From JAGNKE01 sp964583335 (GTDB lineage: Bacteria > Pseudomonadota > Alphaproteobacteria > Micavibrionales > Micavibrionaceae): a DNA stretch of 64,000 bases. Numbering within the stretch: the stretch's first letter is position 1; every line of letters begins with the position of its first letter. Below are positions 7,740-15,515 of the stretch, piece after piece. The stretch lies in assembly GCA_964583335.1 (NCBI GenBank), contig CAZOVG010000008.1, positions 62,001 through 126,000 on the forward strand, given 5' to 3'. The position numbers and the translations under genes were made by a program. The notes beneath the pieces are model-generated. The model was given only the letters and a program-made list of their open reading frames with translations, did no database searches and was not told where the DNA came from.

Positions 7740-9257
7740 TTACTGCCGCGAAGCAAACGCCTCCATGCGGTCCTGCAAATCCTTAGAAGTGGTGAGTAGC
7801 TTCTGCGCGAGAGACAAAGTCGTCGCGCTACAAGCACTGGTCTCTTCGGCTGCTCTTTGTACACCGGAAATGTTGTAAGCAACCTCTTGTGTAGCGGCGG
7901 ACTGCTGTTCGACGGCTCCAGATATTGCTGTGCTATTTTCGCTAATACGATCAATGGTAGATGAGATATTCCGAATGGCACTCGCTGTTGAGTGGCTCAC
8001 ATCCTGAATGCTACGCATCTGAGCATCAATTTCGTCGGTGGCCTTGCTGGTTTCGGTAGCCAGTGACTTAACCTCTGAAGCCACAACAGCGAATCCTTTT
8101 CCCGCTTCGCCAGCTCGCGCCGCTTCAATTGTGGCATTGAGGGCGAGCAAGTTGGTTTGGTTTGCAATATCCGAGATCATGGTCGTTATCTCACCCACCT
8201 TCGTAGCCACGCCGATTAGGTTAGTTACAAGCTCTTCAGCTTTCTTCGCCTCTTCAACGGCCTCGCCGACAATCTTCGTTGAGTTGCTGACCTGCTCTGC
8301 TATTTCTGTAACTGAGGCGGAGAGCTCTTCTGTTGCCGTAGCAACGGAATTGGACTGAGCGCTTGTCTCCTCAGCGGTGGCTGACAATGTTTGAGATGTC
8401 ATCTCTATTTCATTCGAAGATGACGTCACAATGTTTGCCAGAGACAAAACATCCTCTGTGAGTCTTCTGTTTTCGATAATTCTATCGGTAATATCCGTGG
8501 CAAACTTAGTGACCTTGTAGGGCCGGCCGCTGGGGTCGAGGATCGGGTTGTAGGAGGCCTCGATCCAGATTTCCTTACCGCCCTTGCCGACGCGCTTGTA
8601 TTGCGCGACCTGAAACTCGCCCCGGTTCAGCTTGGCCCAGAAATCCTTGTACTCCGTGCTAGCCGCGAACGTGGGATCGGCGAACATGCTATGGTGCTTG
8701 CCCTGAATTTCATGGAGATCGTAGCCCATGACGGAGAGAAAATTCTTGTTGGCGGAGATGATGGTACCGTCCATCTTGAAGTGGATAACGGCTTGTGAGC
8801 GGCTTATTGCGCTCGCAATACCCTGGAGCTCAGCCTGCTCCATTTTCTTCTGCGTGATGTCGGTCGCGTATTTCACGACCTTGTAAGGCCGTCCGCGCTT
8901 ATCGAACACGGGATTGTATGAGGCCTCGATCCAGATCTCCTTGCCGCCCTTGCCGATGCGCTTATATTCCGCCGCCTGAAACTCGCCCCGGCTCAGTTTG
9001 GCCCAAAATTCCTTATACTCCGCGCTTTTGGCATATTCGGGGTCAACGAACATGCTGTGATGCTTGCCGCGAATTTCGTCCAAGCTATAGCCCGTCGCGT
9101 TCAGGAAATTTTCGTTGGCCGTGATAATCGTACCGTCGAGATTGAATTCAATCAATGCTTGAGATTTGCTGAGTGCCGCTAACCTAGCCGACATTTCAGC
9201 GGGGCCACCAAAATCCTTCTTCGATCTATAAATCAGTACATTTGTGCTGTTTGTCAT
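7740..9257 (-). CDS. Soluble methyl-accepting chemotaxis protein with two PAS domains
   Basis: A 505-residue protein with no membrane helix and no HAMP domain. Two PAS-PAC units (about residues 25-145 and 147-267) are near copies: the DNA repeat period is 366 bp, or 122 codons, and both carry GKHHSMF.DP and GGKEIWIEASYNP. The C-terminal half is a long MCP helical hairpin with the conserved tip DIANQTNLLALNATIEAARAGE, which contacts CheA and CheW. It would sense a cytoplasmic signal such as redox state or a bound ligand. No C-terminal CheR pentapeptide is seen. It faces the relaxase gene (42 bp gap) and looks like cargo of the element, unless it is a passenger trapped by nested insertions. Confidence 0.93.
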   Translation of the reverse strand: MTNSTNVLIYRSKKDFGGPAEMSARLAALSKSQALIEFNLDGTIITANENFLNATGYSLDEIRGKHHSMFVDPEYAKSAEYKEFWAKLSRGEFQAAEYKRIGKGGKEIWIEASYNPVFDKRGRPYKVVKYATDITQKKMEQAELQGIASAISRSQAVIHFKMDGTIISANKNFLSVMGYDLHEIQGKHHSMFADPTFAASTEYKDFWAKLNRGEFQVAQYKRVGKGGKEIWIEASYNPILDPSGRPYKVTKFATDITDRIIENRRLTEDVLSLANIVTSSSNEIEMTSQTLSATAEETSAQSNSVATATEELSASVTEIAEQVSNSTKIVGEAVEEAKKAEELVTNLIGVATKVGEITTMISDIANQTNLLALNATIEAARAGEAGKGFAVVASEVKSLATETSKATDEIDAQMRSIQDVSHSTASAIRNISSTIDRISENSTAISGAVEQQSAATQEVAYNISGVQRAAEETSACSATTLSLAQKLLTTSKDLQDRMEAFASRQ

Positions 9258-9435
9258 TGTATTTCTCTAATGAAAGCAAGTTTGAAAATGTGAAATTTAA
9301 AGTGTACAGAGGATTATATCACAGACCGAAATGGCTCACTTTGTTAGGCAGAACATAAATAGAAAATATTCACATGAAAGTTTTTGCAATATTCGTTTTG
9401 CGTAATTTCTTGTTCGTGATGGTTATTGAGGCAAA

Positions 9436-9570
9436 GTGGCCGGTTCTAATAAACGGTCAAAGCGTGTGTACGCGAGCGACAAACAGTATCGCGATCTACT
9501 GAAAACTGGAGGCGGACTCTTTTTCTTTTTATGGAAAGGCGTAGAATCCTCTCATGTCGATCCTCGATGA
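9436..9570 (+). CDS. Candidate 44-residue small protein
   Basis: A GTG start at 9436 preceded by TTGAGGCAAA, a plausible ribosome binding site, opens a frame beginning AGSNKRSKRVYASDKQYRDLL. It continues with a short Gly/Phe-rich stretch and ends 17 bases inside the next gene. The basic start and amphipathic middle look protein-like, and the overlap fits a translationally coupled leader for the downstream operon. No family is recognised. It may be chance; only conservation could decide. Confidence 0.38.
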   Translation: MAGSNKRSKRVYASDKQYRDLLKTGGGLFFFLWKGVESSHVDPR

Positions 9571-10285
9571 TATTCTGAATGAAGCTGAGCGCCGTGCCCG
9601 CCGCCTACCTCGCGCCAAGCGGATTGCCGCTTCGATGCTGGATAATCCCGCGCTCTTGCATCGCGTCGTCTACCGCCAGAGCCGCAGCCTGTGGGCGGGG
9701 CATTTGTGGGCGCTGAACTTCTGGACGGATACGCTGGGAGCTTATGTCGATCTTTGGCATGAACGGCATGACTATTTCGAGGCTCAAGGAACGCCCGCCT
9801 TCGATCAAGTAACGCTGGCCTATGCGCGCGCCACCATCACGCCGGAGCGCGAATTGCCCAAATTCATGCGGCAAAGGCCGGGAAGCGTGTACTTGCGTCT
9901 GCCGCGCGAGAATTTGTTCTCGCGCCTCAAGGCTACGCCCTCGGAGGAAATTCCGTTGCATGAATGGCCGTGGCTCTACTTCTATTTCGCCGAACAAAGT
10001 GCGCGCGGCTATTTCCCGCCCGATAAGGCATGGCCTGTGGCCATCGCGGAAGCGGGATACTGGACGGCCTTGATGCTCAAGACCCGCAACACGGATGAAA
10101 CGGCGCGGCGGCTCGGTATGAGCAGAACGAAATTCCGTGCGGCTATCGCCAAGGCGCGGCGTCTGGCCGAATGGCCGGAAGCCGAGAACGTCAAGCGCAC
10201 CAAGGATGAGTTCTTGCGGCGGCAAGAAGGCCATAGAACGCGCCAAAAGCCCGTGCGCATCATTCCCGAAGGCGCGCCGTTCTGA
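9554..10285 (+). CDS. Element protein with C-terminal helix-turn-helix, unknown function
   Basis: A 243-residue protein rich in Trp, Arg and aromatic residues. Near residues 178-206 the segment TDETARRLGMSRTKFRAAIA has the shape of a helix-turn-helix DNA-binding unit, followed by a basic tail. The N-terminal 170 residues show no motif I know. It starts a tightly coupled three-gene operon: its TGA overlaps the next ATG, and that gene's TGA overlaps a TTG start. The position between relaxase and antirestriction genes suggests an accessory role in element maintenance or regulation. That is inference from context. Confidence 0.7.
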   Translation: MSILDDILNEAERRARRLPRAKRIAASMLDNPALLHRVVYRQSRSLWAGHLWALNFWTDTLGAYVDLWHERHDYFEAQGTPAFDQVTLAYARATITPERELPKFMRQRPGSVYLRLPRENLFSRLKATPSEEIPLHEWPWLYFYFAEQSARGYFPPDKAWPVAIAEAGYWTALMLKTRNTDETARRLGMSRTKFRAAIAKARRLAEWPEAENVKRTKDEFLRRQEGHRTRQKPVRIIPEGAPF

Positions 10286-10548
10286 TGCGCCCGGAATTGC
10301 CGACACCGGAGGAATCCGTCCTCGCCGATCTGGAAACTCTGCTGATCGCCTTGGGCATGCATCCCATGTTCATGCGTCAGCCCTTCAAAATCCTGCGCCA
10401 GAACCTGCGGGAGATGAAAGCGGATCGCCTGACGCCGGATATCGTGGCGCTCAAGGAACGGGTTGCATTTATGACGGATGCAGAATTGTACGCGGCATGG
10501 GGCGCACTCCATAACCCGTTCCGCCTGCAAGACCGGGTGCTGAATTGA
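10285..10548 (+). CDS. Small element protein, unknown function
   Basis: An 87-residue predominantly helical protein whose ATG overlaps the preceding stop by one base (TGATG). No motif or family is recognised. The composition (Leu, Met and Arg rich, no hydrophobic segment long enough for a membrane) suggests a small cytosolic partner of the flanking operon proteins. Tight coupling on both sides argues that it is real. Confidence 0.62.
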   Translation: MRPELPTPEESVLADLETLLIALGMHPMFMRQPFKILRQNLREMKADRLTPDIVALKERVAFMTDAELYAAWGALHNPFRLQDRVLN

Positions 10549-10889
10549 GCAAAGGGCCGCCGCACCGGATTGATGAAAAGCAGCGGGTGCAGATTCTAAC
10601 CCTGCTCGGAGCGGCTCGCCGTGTCGCTGCGCGGCAGTTCAATGACTACGATGCCGACATTGCGGCCATGTATTGGGTAGGCTGGCACGTCTCGAATGTG
10701 CTGAAACTGCCGTCGCCGCTGATCCGGCTGGCGATTGTACTGGAACGCGATCCCTACAGGCTGGTGGATACGATTGGCGCGTATCAGGTGCTCAAAGCCC
10801 GCGAACCGGAGTGCTGCGAACGGGCATACCCTGAGTTTCTGGGGCTGTACGATCAGATGACGCGAAGGCCGCTCTACACGGTCGGCTAA
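10545..10889 (+). CDS. Small element protein, unknown function
   Basis: A 114-residue protein with a TTG start overlapping the previous stop (TTGA). It is helical with a basic N-terminus (RIDEKQRVQILTLLGAARRV) and several Trp and Tyr residues, and has no membrane segment. It is the third member of the coupled operon and ends 21 bp before the convergent ardA gene. Family not recognised. The unusual start is accepted because it keeps the operon's overlap pattern. Confidence 0.6.
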   Translation: MSKGPPHRIDEKQRVQILTLLGAARRVAARQFNDYDADIAAMYWVGWHVSNVLKLPSPLIRLAIVLERDPYRLVDTIGAYQVLKAREPECCERAYPEFLGLYDQMTRRPLYTVG

Positions 10890-10910
10890 GCGGCGCTTTC
10901 GCCAAGCGTT

Positions 10911-11429
10911 TCAGCCCTGCCAGAAAATATGTACTTCCTCGAAGCCCGTCTCGATGGCGAGGATGTCGGTCATTTCCAGATCGCGGGCCATGCGCTGCCA
11001 GTCGATATAATATTGAATGCTCTCGGGGATTTTCGTGGTCTCCTCGGTGATCTCCTGCGCGTAATCGGCAACGGATGAATAGACGCCGCAATAGCGGTCT
11101 TCTATCGCTTCGCGCGCTTCCCCGGTATCGCCGAAATGCTCCAGCAGCCTCGCGCCAAGCTCTCCATGTTCCGCGATGAAGTCAGCCAAAGCGCAAATGT
11201 TTTCGATCCCTTCGTATTCGCTTATGGATAGCCCTTCAAAGCCTTCGTGGTCATGGAGCGCGTATTCCTCTGCGCCGGGGATCGGAGATTCGGCGAGCAT
11301 CGCCTTGATGCCCTCCCAGATATGATCCTCGCCTTGCGTTGCGTCGATCCAGCGCCCATGCAGGATGCCGTTATTGTAAGCGGCCAGACACGCCACATAG
11401 ATTTTGATGATTGCAGTTTCGTCCGTCAT
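10911..11429 (-). CDS. ardA: Antirestriction protein ArdA
   Basis: A 172-residue strongly acidic protein starting MTDETAIIKIYVACLAAYNNG. The family hallmarks IYVA.LAAYNNG.LHG.W and EYALHDHEGF are visible. ArdA mimics B-form DNA and blocks type I restriction enzymes, which protects an incoming element. The frame is open 35 codons upstream, but the ATG at 11429 has a good AAAGGAAA site and matches the family start. The high Asp/Glu content fits the DNA-mimic role. Its presence beside the element's own restriction system is notable: ArdA typically targets type I enzymes, so it need not disable the resident type II system. Confidence 0.93.
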   Translation of the reverse strand: MTDETAIIKIYVACLAAYNNGILHGRWIDATQGEDHIWEGIKAMLAESPIPGAEEYALHDHEGFEGLSISEYEGIENICALADFIAEHGELGARLLEHFGDTGEAREAIEDRYCGVYSSVADYAQEITEETTKIPESIQYYIDWQRMARDLEMTDILAIETGFEEVHIFWQG

Positions 11430-11612
11430 CGGAGGGTTTCCTTTCAATAGGAAGGGGTTGCTCATGCAACCCTGCCTTCCGGCGAGGATGGGGTTAGCAA
11501 GCGCAAGGAGGCTCCGAACGAGGGTCCGCGCCAACGGCGTGGATGCGTTGGGATGCCTTGCGTGCGCGAGGGGCGAAGCCCCATAGCTCTTAATCTTCTT
11601 GATCGCGCGAAG

Positions 11613-11651
11613 GAACGAAGCCGCATGGCGGAGACGCTTGCGGCTTCGTTC
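11613..11651. repeat. Perfect 13-bp inverted repeat
   Basis: GAACGAAGCCGCA at 11613-11625 is repeated exactly in inverted form at 11639-11651, with a 13-base spacer. It lies in the 330-bp divergent gap between ardA and the controller gene. There is no U tract, so a terminator is unlikely; a protein-binding site or structured leader is more probable. Confidence 0.75.
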
Positions 11652-11691
11652 ACGAGAGCCTGACGCGGCTTGGCCGGGCCGCGCTACTGAT

Positions 11692-11703
11692 AGTCTGTAG
11701 ACT
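11692..11703 (+). promoter_or_regulatory. Candidate controller-protein box
   Basis: AGTCT-GT-AGACT is a short inverted repeat about 57 bp before the controller gene start. Controller proteins of restriction-modification systems commonly bind AGTC/GACT-type repeats just upstream of their own gene. The match is by eye and only one clear site is seen. Confidence 0.45.
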
Positions 11704-11759
11704 CAAAGGCATCGAATCGTTGAACCTGCTTGAAAGGATTCGTCTTTCAGGCAGAGGGA

Positions 11760-12002
11760 ATGTCGCCAACTAAACTCAGAAAACCCAGCAAGTCGCTGAT
11801 CGGGACGCTCGCCGAGAATATTCGGCGAATGCGTCACGAGCGCGGCCTGTCGCAAGAAGAGTTGGCGGACATTTGCGGCCTGCACCGGACGTATGTCGGT
11901 TCGGTTGAGCGCGGCGAGCGCAATGTCACGCTGAGTTCGATGGAGCTTTTAGCCAAGGCGCTGGGCGTCTCCGTTGTTGATTTGCTGACCCCTGAGGACT
12001 GA
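11760..12002 (+). CDS. XRE-family controller protein of the restriction-modification system
   Basis: An 80-residue protein from the ATG at 11760, which has an AGAGGG site just before it; a TTG ten codons upstream is possible. Almost the whole protein is one helix-turn-helix domain: GTLAENIRRMRHERGLSQEE, then ADICGLHRTYVGSVERGERN and a helical end. The stop overlaps the start of the endonuclease gene, the classic C-R arrangement. C proteins delay endonuclease expression after entry into a new cell until the methylase has protected the DNA. A generic phage-like repressor would look similar, but the coupling to the nuclease gene favours the C-protein role. Confidence 0.85.
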   Translation: MSPTKLRKPSKSLIGTLAENIRRMRHERGLSQEELADICGLHRTYVGSVERGERNVTLSSMELLAKALGVSVVDLLTPED

Positions 12003-13060
12003 TGACGACGCCTGCACCGCCCACTGATCCGCAACGATACGTTTCGGCCATCCGCGCAAAGCGCCTCAGCATTTACGACCCCATTGCGGTTGGCGATCCG
12101 ACCTACTGGATTCCCACACCTGAATTGCAATCGCTTCTGGATGCGGGGCTGCGCGGCCTGTCTCTGGCGGGATTGCCGCTGCGCACCCGCTCGAAAGTCG
12201 TCAAGACGCGCGTATGCGAGGTTCTGGGTTATCCGGTTCCCTCATCGTTCAAGAAGACCCAGCCGCGCTTTCCCGGTCAGATGTTTGATACCTATACGCA
12301 GAAGTCGAACAACTTGCAGGTCTGGAATGAAGAGCTATCGGCCTCGCGGCGTTATGTGATCATCCGCATTTCCGATGCTGATGTGATCACGCGCGTAAAA
12401 GTCGTCACAGGCGATACGCTGGCGCTGCTCGATACGACCGGAACGCTGACCCGCAAATATCAGGCGCGCTGCATTCCGGGCGCACACGCTACGGAGTTGA
12501 TCGCCGCCAAGGATACGGACAGACTTCTGTCGTTCGTTACGCCGGATGTTGATCTGGGCCGCATCGCTACGCCCGTTCTCCATCCGGCTGCTGGCCAGAT
12601 TCTGCCGATTGAAGCAGTCTTTGCGCGCCTATCCGCTCTGGTCGGCAAAGGCTTTGCGGATGCCGGGGCCGATCAGGAACGCAACCGGGGCGCGGCCTTG
12701 CATCGTCTGGTCTGCGAGGCTCTGGGCTATCGCTCGTATCAGGATGACGGACAGTTTCCCGATGTTCGGCACCAGCTTCTTGAAGTGAAGCTGCAAACCT
12801 CGCCCACCATTGACCTCGGGCTTGTGACGCCCGAGAGTGTTGAACCGCTGGACGTGCCGATGATCGGTGGCCAGCAAATCCGGCATTGCGATGTGCGGTA
12901 CGGGATATTCTACGCCTCCATCGAAAGCGGGATGGTCAAGCTGACGCATTTCTTCCTGACCACAGGGGCGGCGTTCTTTTCGCGCTTTCCGCAGTTTCAG
13001 GGAAAAGTCCTGAACGCCAAGCTCCAGATCCCGCTACCCGCTGATTTCTTCGACACCTAG
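12002..13060 (+). CDS. Type II restriction endonuclease, PD-(D/E)xK-like
   Basis: A 352-residue protein with no membrane segment. Residues 253-263 read PDVRHQLLEVK, which fits the PD...ExK catalytic core (Asp254, Glu261, Lys263), preceded by the helix ALHRLVCEALGY. The N-terminal half (with PGQMFDTYTQKSNNLQVWNEE) is probably the target-recognition part. The gene is coupled to the controller upstream and meets the methyltransferase gene head-on, sharing 27 bp at the 3' ends. Cleavage specificity cannot be deduced. Family assignment rests on the motif and gene context. Confidence 0.83.
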   Translation: MTTPAPPTDPQRYVSAIRAKRLSIYDPIAVGDPTYWIPTPELQSLLDAGLRGLSLAGLPLRTRSKVVKTRVCEVLGYPVPSSFKKTQPRFPGQMFDTYTQKSNNLQVWNEELSASRRYVIIRISDADVITRVKVVTGDTLALLDTTGTLTRKYQARCIPGAHATELIAAKDTDRLLSFVTPDVDLGRIATPVLHPAAGQILPIEAVFARLSALVGKGFADAGADQERNRGAALHRLVCEALGYRSYQDDGQFPDVRHQLLEVKLQTSPTIDLGLVTPESVEPLDVPMIGGQQIRHCDVRYGIFYASIESGMVKLTHFFLTTGAAFFSRFPQFQGKVLNAKLQIPLPADFFDT

Positions 13061-14779
13061 GCCAAACGCCCGCCAGATTAGCTTGTCCAGTTCCTGCTCC
13101 ATGCCTTGCGTCCCCGGCGCGTGGTTGGCCTCAAAGATCGCTTTGGCGCGGGCGATAATGTCCTTTGAAAGCGGCAGGGCCGGGTCAGGCAAGGGAAACT
13201 GCTCGACATATTGGGTGATGAAACGCCGCCGCCCCGCGTAGAGCTTGTTATTGAAGCGGTGATCGTAGAACGCCTCGGCAAAGGTTGAATTGGCAACCGC
13301 TGCGGCAAGCCAGAGAAGATCGGCGTCATCTTGGCGACTGGCCACAAGCCAGTAGCAATCACCATTGACCACGGAGCCATCCAGATCGATCCAGAAGGTC
13401 GGGCGCTCGGAAATATCCCGGAAGACGAGCTTGGGTGAGCTCCATGCTTGCGGGTCTTGCGGCACCCAGAGTTCATACCAGCGCCGTCCGGCCTCGATCA
13501 CATACGAGCGGCTTTCCAGCGCCGCGCGATGCGATTCCAGATAGGCGCGGCTCTTAGGGAAATTCTCAAGCGGGATGGCTTGTCTGCTCCCCTGCACGAC
13601 TTCATGCGGGTAGAGAATAGCGCGATTCTTTTTGGGCAGGGTTGCCCGGAAGCGTCCGGCTCCGTGATGGGTGGTCAAAGGCCGCAGAAGCTCGGGCTGG
13701 TCTGCGCCGAAGGCGATCTCCCAATCGTGCCGGATGAACACCTTGTCCGCGCACGTTTTCACGCCCACGCGGATTTTGCCGATTTCGCCAAAACGCTTCC
13801 ATGTGTGGCGGTCAACCGTGGCCATCCACTCATCGCCGGATTCCGAGGCCAGCCGCCAAACATCGCCGTCATGGCCGGAGCCGTCCAGAACGCCGTGCCG
13901 CACACAAAACCGCCGCCCGTCCTCGATCTCCACGACGCCCTCATGGGCTAAGGCTTCAATCGGATCGGCGACGCGCGTTGCGGGGTCATCCTTGACTTCA
14001 TAGATCGCTGTGAAGCTTGGCGCATCGTCGGAAGGAGACGACATTCCCCGCGCAACAAGCACTGCGGGAAGGACAGCAGCATTGAAAAGCTTGGTATCCC
14101 CCAAGTCCCAGATTTGGCGAAGGTCGAACTGCTGCCGCAAGGCGGTACGCAAAGCGCCGCCTCCCTTGGTGGTCATAAAGCGGTTGGAGACGATGATTCC
14201 CGCCGCGCCGTCCGGGGCCAGCACCTGCGCCATGCCCAGAAGAAACGCCTGATACAAATCCACACGCCCGGTCAGGCCGAACGTGTTGGCAAGCTGCTGT
14301 GCGCGTTCCGAACCCATGATCTGGGTGCGCACATAGGGCGGATTGGCGATAATCAGGTCGTAGGTTTGGGCCTCGCTCCGGGACGAAAACAAGGACGGCG
14401 CAGCTTCATTGCCGTTGGCGTCCAGAACAAAGTCAAGGAAATTGCCGCGTGTCAGTTCAAGCGTGGTCTTGGGGCAAGCCGCTCGGATACGCCGCGCGGC
14501 TTCATCCAGCGCCGAGACGTTGGTATCAAACCCGCGAACGCTCAAGACTGCCTTCGTCTTGCTCTTGAGGGCGTCCAGAAGCGCCAGCACAAGCGCGCCG
14601 TCGCCAATGGCGGGATCAAGAATCGTGATCGACGCACGGCCTTCAAGATCGGCGTTCTCGACGATCCGCTCCGCCACGAACCGCGCCAGAGTCTCGGGCG
14701 TATAGGTTGCGCCGTGGGCTTTTTCGGCGTCAACGCTCTGATAGCGGCGGGCGGTGTCCTGAACGGCGAGTGGCTGCAT
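13034..14779 (-). CDS. N6-adenine DNA methyltransferase (gamma-type, TaqI-like C-terminus)
   Basis: A 581-residue protein. GATYTPETLARFVAERI near residue 23, motif I ILDPAIGDGALVLALLD (53-69) and the catalytic NPPYVR (146-151) define an N6-adenine methyltransferase. The C-terminal half, with GVKTC..K.FI, P.LRPL and WSSPKLVFRDI, resembles the TaqI-type target-recognition domain. It modifies the site cut by the convergent endonuclease, protecting host and element DNA. The start ATG has GAGGACCGA before it. A small inverted repeat CTATG/CATAG (14793-14808) sits in its promoter region. R and M overlap by 27 bp at their ends, so opposing transcription may balance their levels. Confidence 0.92.
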   Translation of the reverse strand: MQPLAVQDTARRYQSVDAEKAHGATYTPETLARFVAERIVENADLEGRASITILDPAIGDGALVLALLDALKSKTKAVLSVRGFDTNVSALDEAARRIRAACPKTTLELTRGNFLDFVLDANGNEAAPSLFSSRSEAQTYDLIIANPPYVRTQIMGSERAQQLANTFGLTGRVDLYQAFLLGMAQVLAPDGAAGIIVSNRFMTTKGGGALRTALRQQFDLRQIWDLGDTKLFNAAVLPAVLVARGMSSPSDDAPSFTAIYEVKDDPATRVADPIEALAHEGVVEIEDGRRFCVRHGVLDGSGHDGDVWRLASESGDEWMATVDRHTWKRFGEIGKIRVGVKTCADKVFIRHDWEIAFGADQPELLRPLTTHHGAGRFRATLPKKNRAILYPHEVVQGSRQAIPLENFPKSRAYLESHRAALESRSYVIEAGRRWYELWVPQDPQAWSSPKLVFRDISERPTFWIDLDGSVVNGDCYWLVASRQDDADLLWLAAAVANSTFAEAFYDHRFNNKLYAGRRRFITQYVEQFPLPDPALPLSKDIIARAKAIFEANHAPGTQGMEQELDKLIWRAFGLGVEEISG

Positions 14780-14809
14780 TCGGTCCTCGAATCTATGTGC
14801 TACTCATAG

Positions 14810-15515
14810 TGTTCTTGTTCGGGTGCTGGGTCAAGTCGCAATTCCATGCGATCCCGAATATTCCCCAGAAACCGCTCCGCATGACACGATGTGATTCGCG
14901 AACGCGAAAATGAACGCATCCAAGGGCGGCGCCCCAGCCGCCGGGTCCAGCTTCGGCAAGCTGGTCAGGTGTCCAGAGGGCTGGAACGCTCTCTGGCCGG
15001 TGCGTGTGCAGAGGGAGCGGCGGAAGCGCCCTTTGCTCGTGGGTTCAGGGGCGCGAAAGCCTCTGATGCAGGGCCTTGGGCGGCACACGCCCGGTCGTGG
15101 TCCAGCGGCGAACGCGCTGGCGGTATCCAAACGGCGGACGGTTGGCCCCTCGGGAGAGTCTGGGTGTCGGGGCACGAAGGCCCTGACCAGTGATGAAACG
15201 GCTGCACGTTTCACTGGCGCGATTCGGCTCGATGCCGTCTGAGCGCCACAGGCCGGAGGGGATGCAACGGGGAACGCGCGAGCGGGTTCCCCTTGCCAAG
15301 GGGGCATTGTCATACAATGCACACCTTGCGCGTAATCTGAACGACACAAGCACGCTGTCATACAATTCGGTCTTTGTATTACAGGCAGGCTCCAACCTCT
15401 TATTCGTCGGCTGCCACCCGCTCGCACCTTAACCTGATCTTGGCGCGGCTGCCCGAAAGATGGTATCCCAACATTGCGCCGCTGACGGGAGCGGCTGATT
15501 CCTGAAAGTTTGGGC
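14810..15515. other. About 700 bp without a convincing gene
   Basis: GC-rich DNA between the divergent methyltransferase and the gene at 15516. Frames exist on both strands (for example 14910-15242 plus and 14831-15700 minus), but their translations are Arg/Gly/Pro/Ser-rich low-complexity sequence without motifs. The stretch contains several small inverted repeats, such as CCAGCTT/AAGCTGG near 14948 and GGGGAAC/GTTCCCC near 15270, plus the TGTCATACAAT repeats. It looks like a regulatory or structural region of the element. Confidence 0.6.
15304..15378 (+). promoter_or_regulatory. Repeated TGTCATACAAT motif with inverted repeat
   Basis: TGTCATACAAT occurs at 15308-15318 and again at 15356-15366, 48 bp apart. 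The first copy lies inside GCATTGT-CAT-ACAATGC, a 7-bp inverted repeat with a 3-base loop. Each copy contains TACAAT, which resembles a -10 element, and a related TTGTATTACA follows near 15374. These could be two promoters or operator sites governing the cluster that starts at 15516. Confidence 0.45.
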
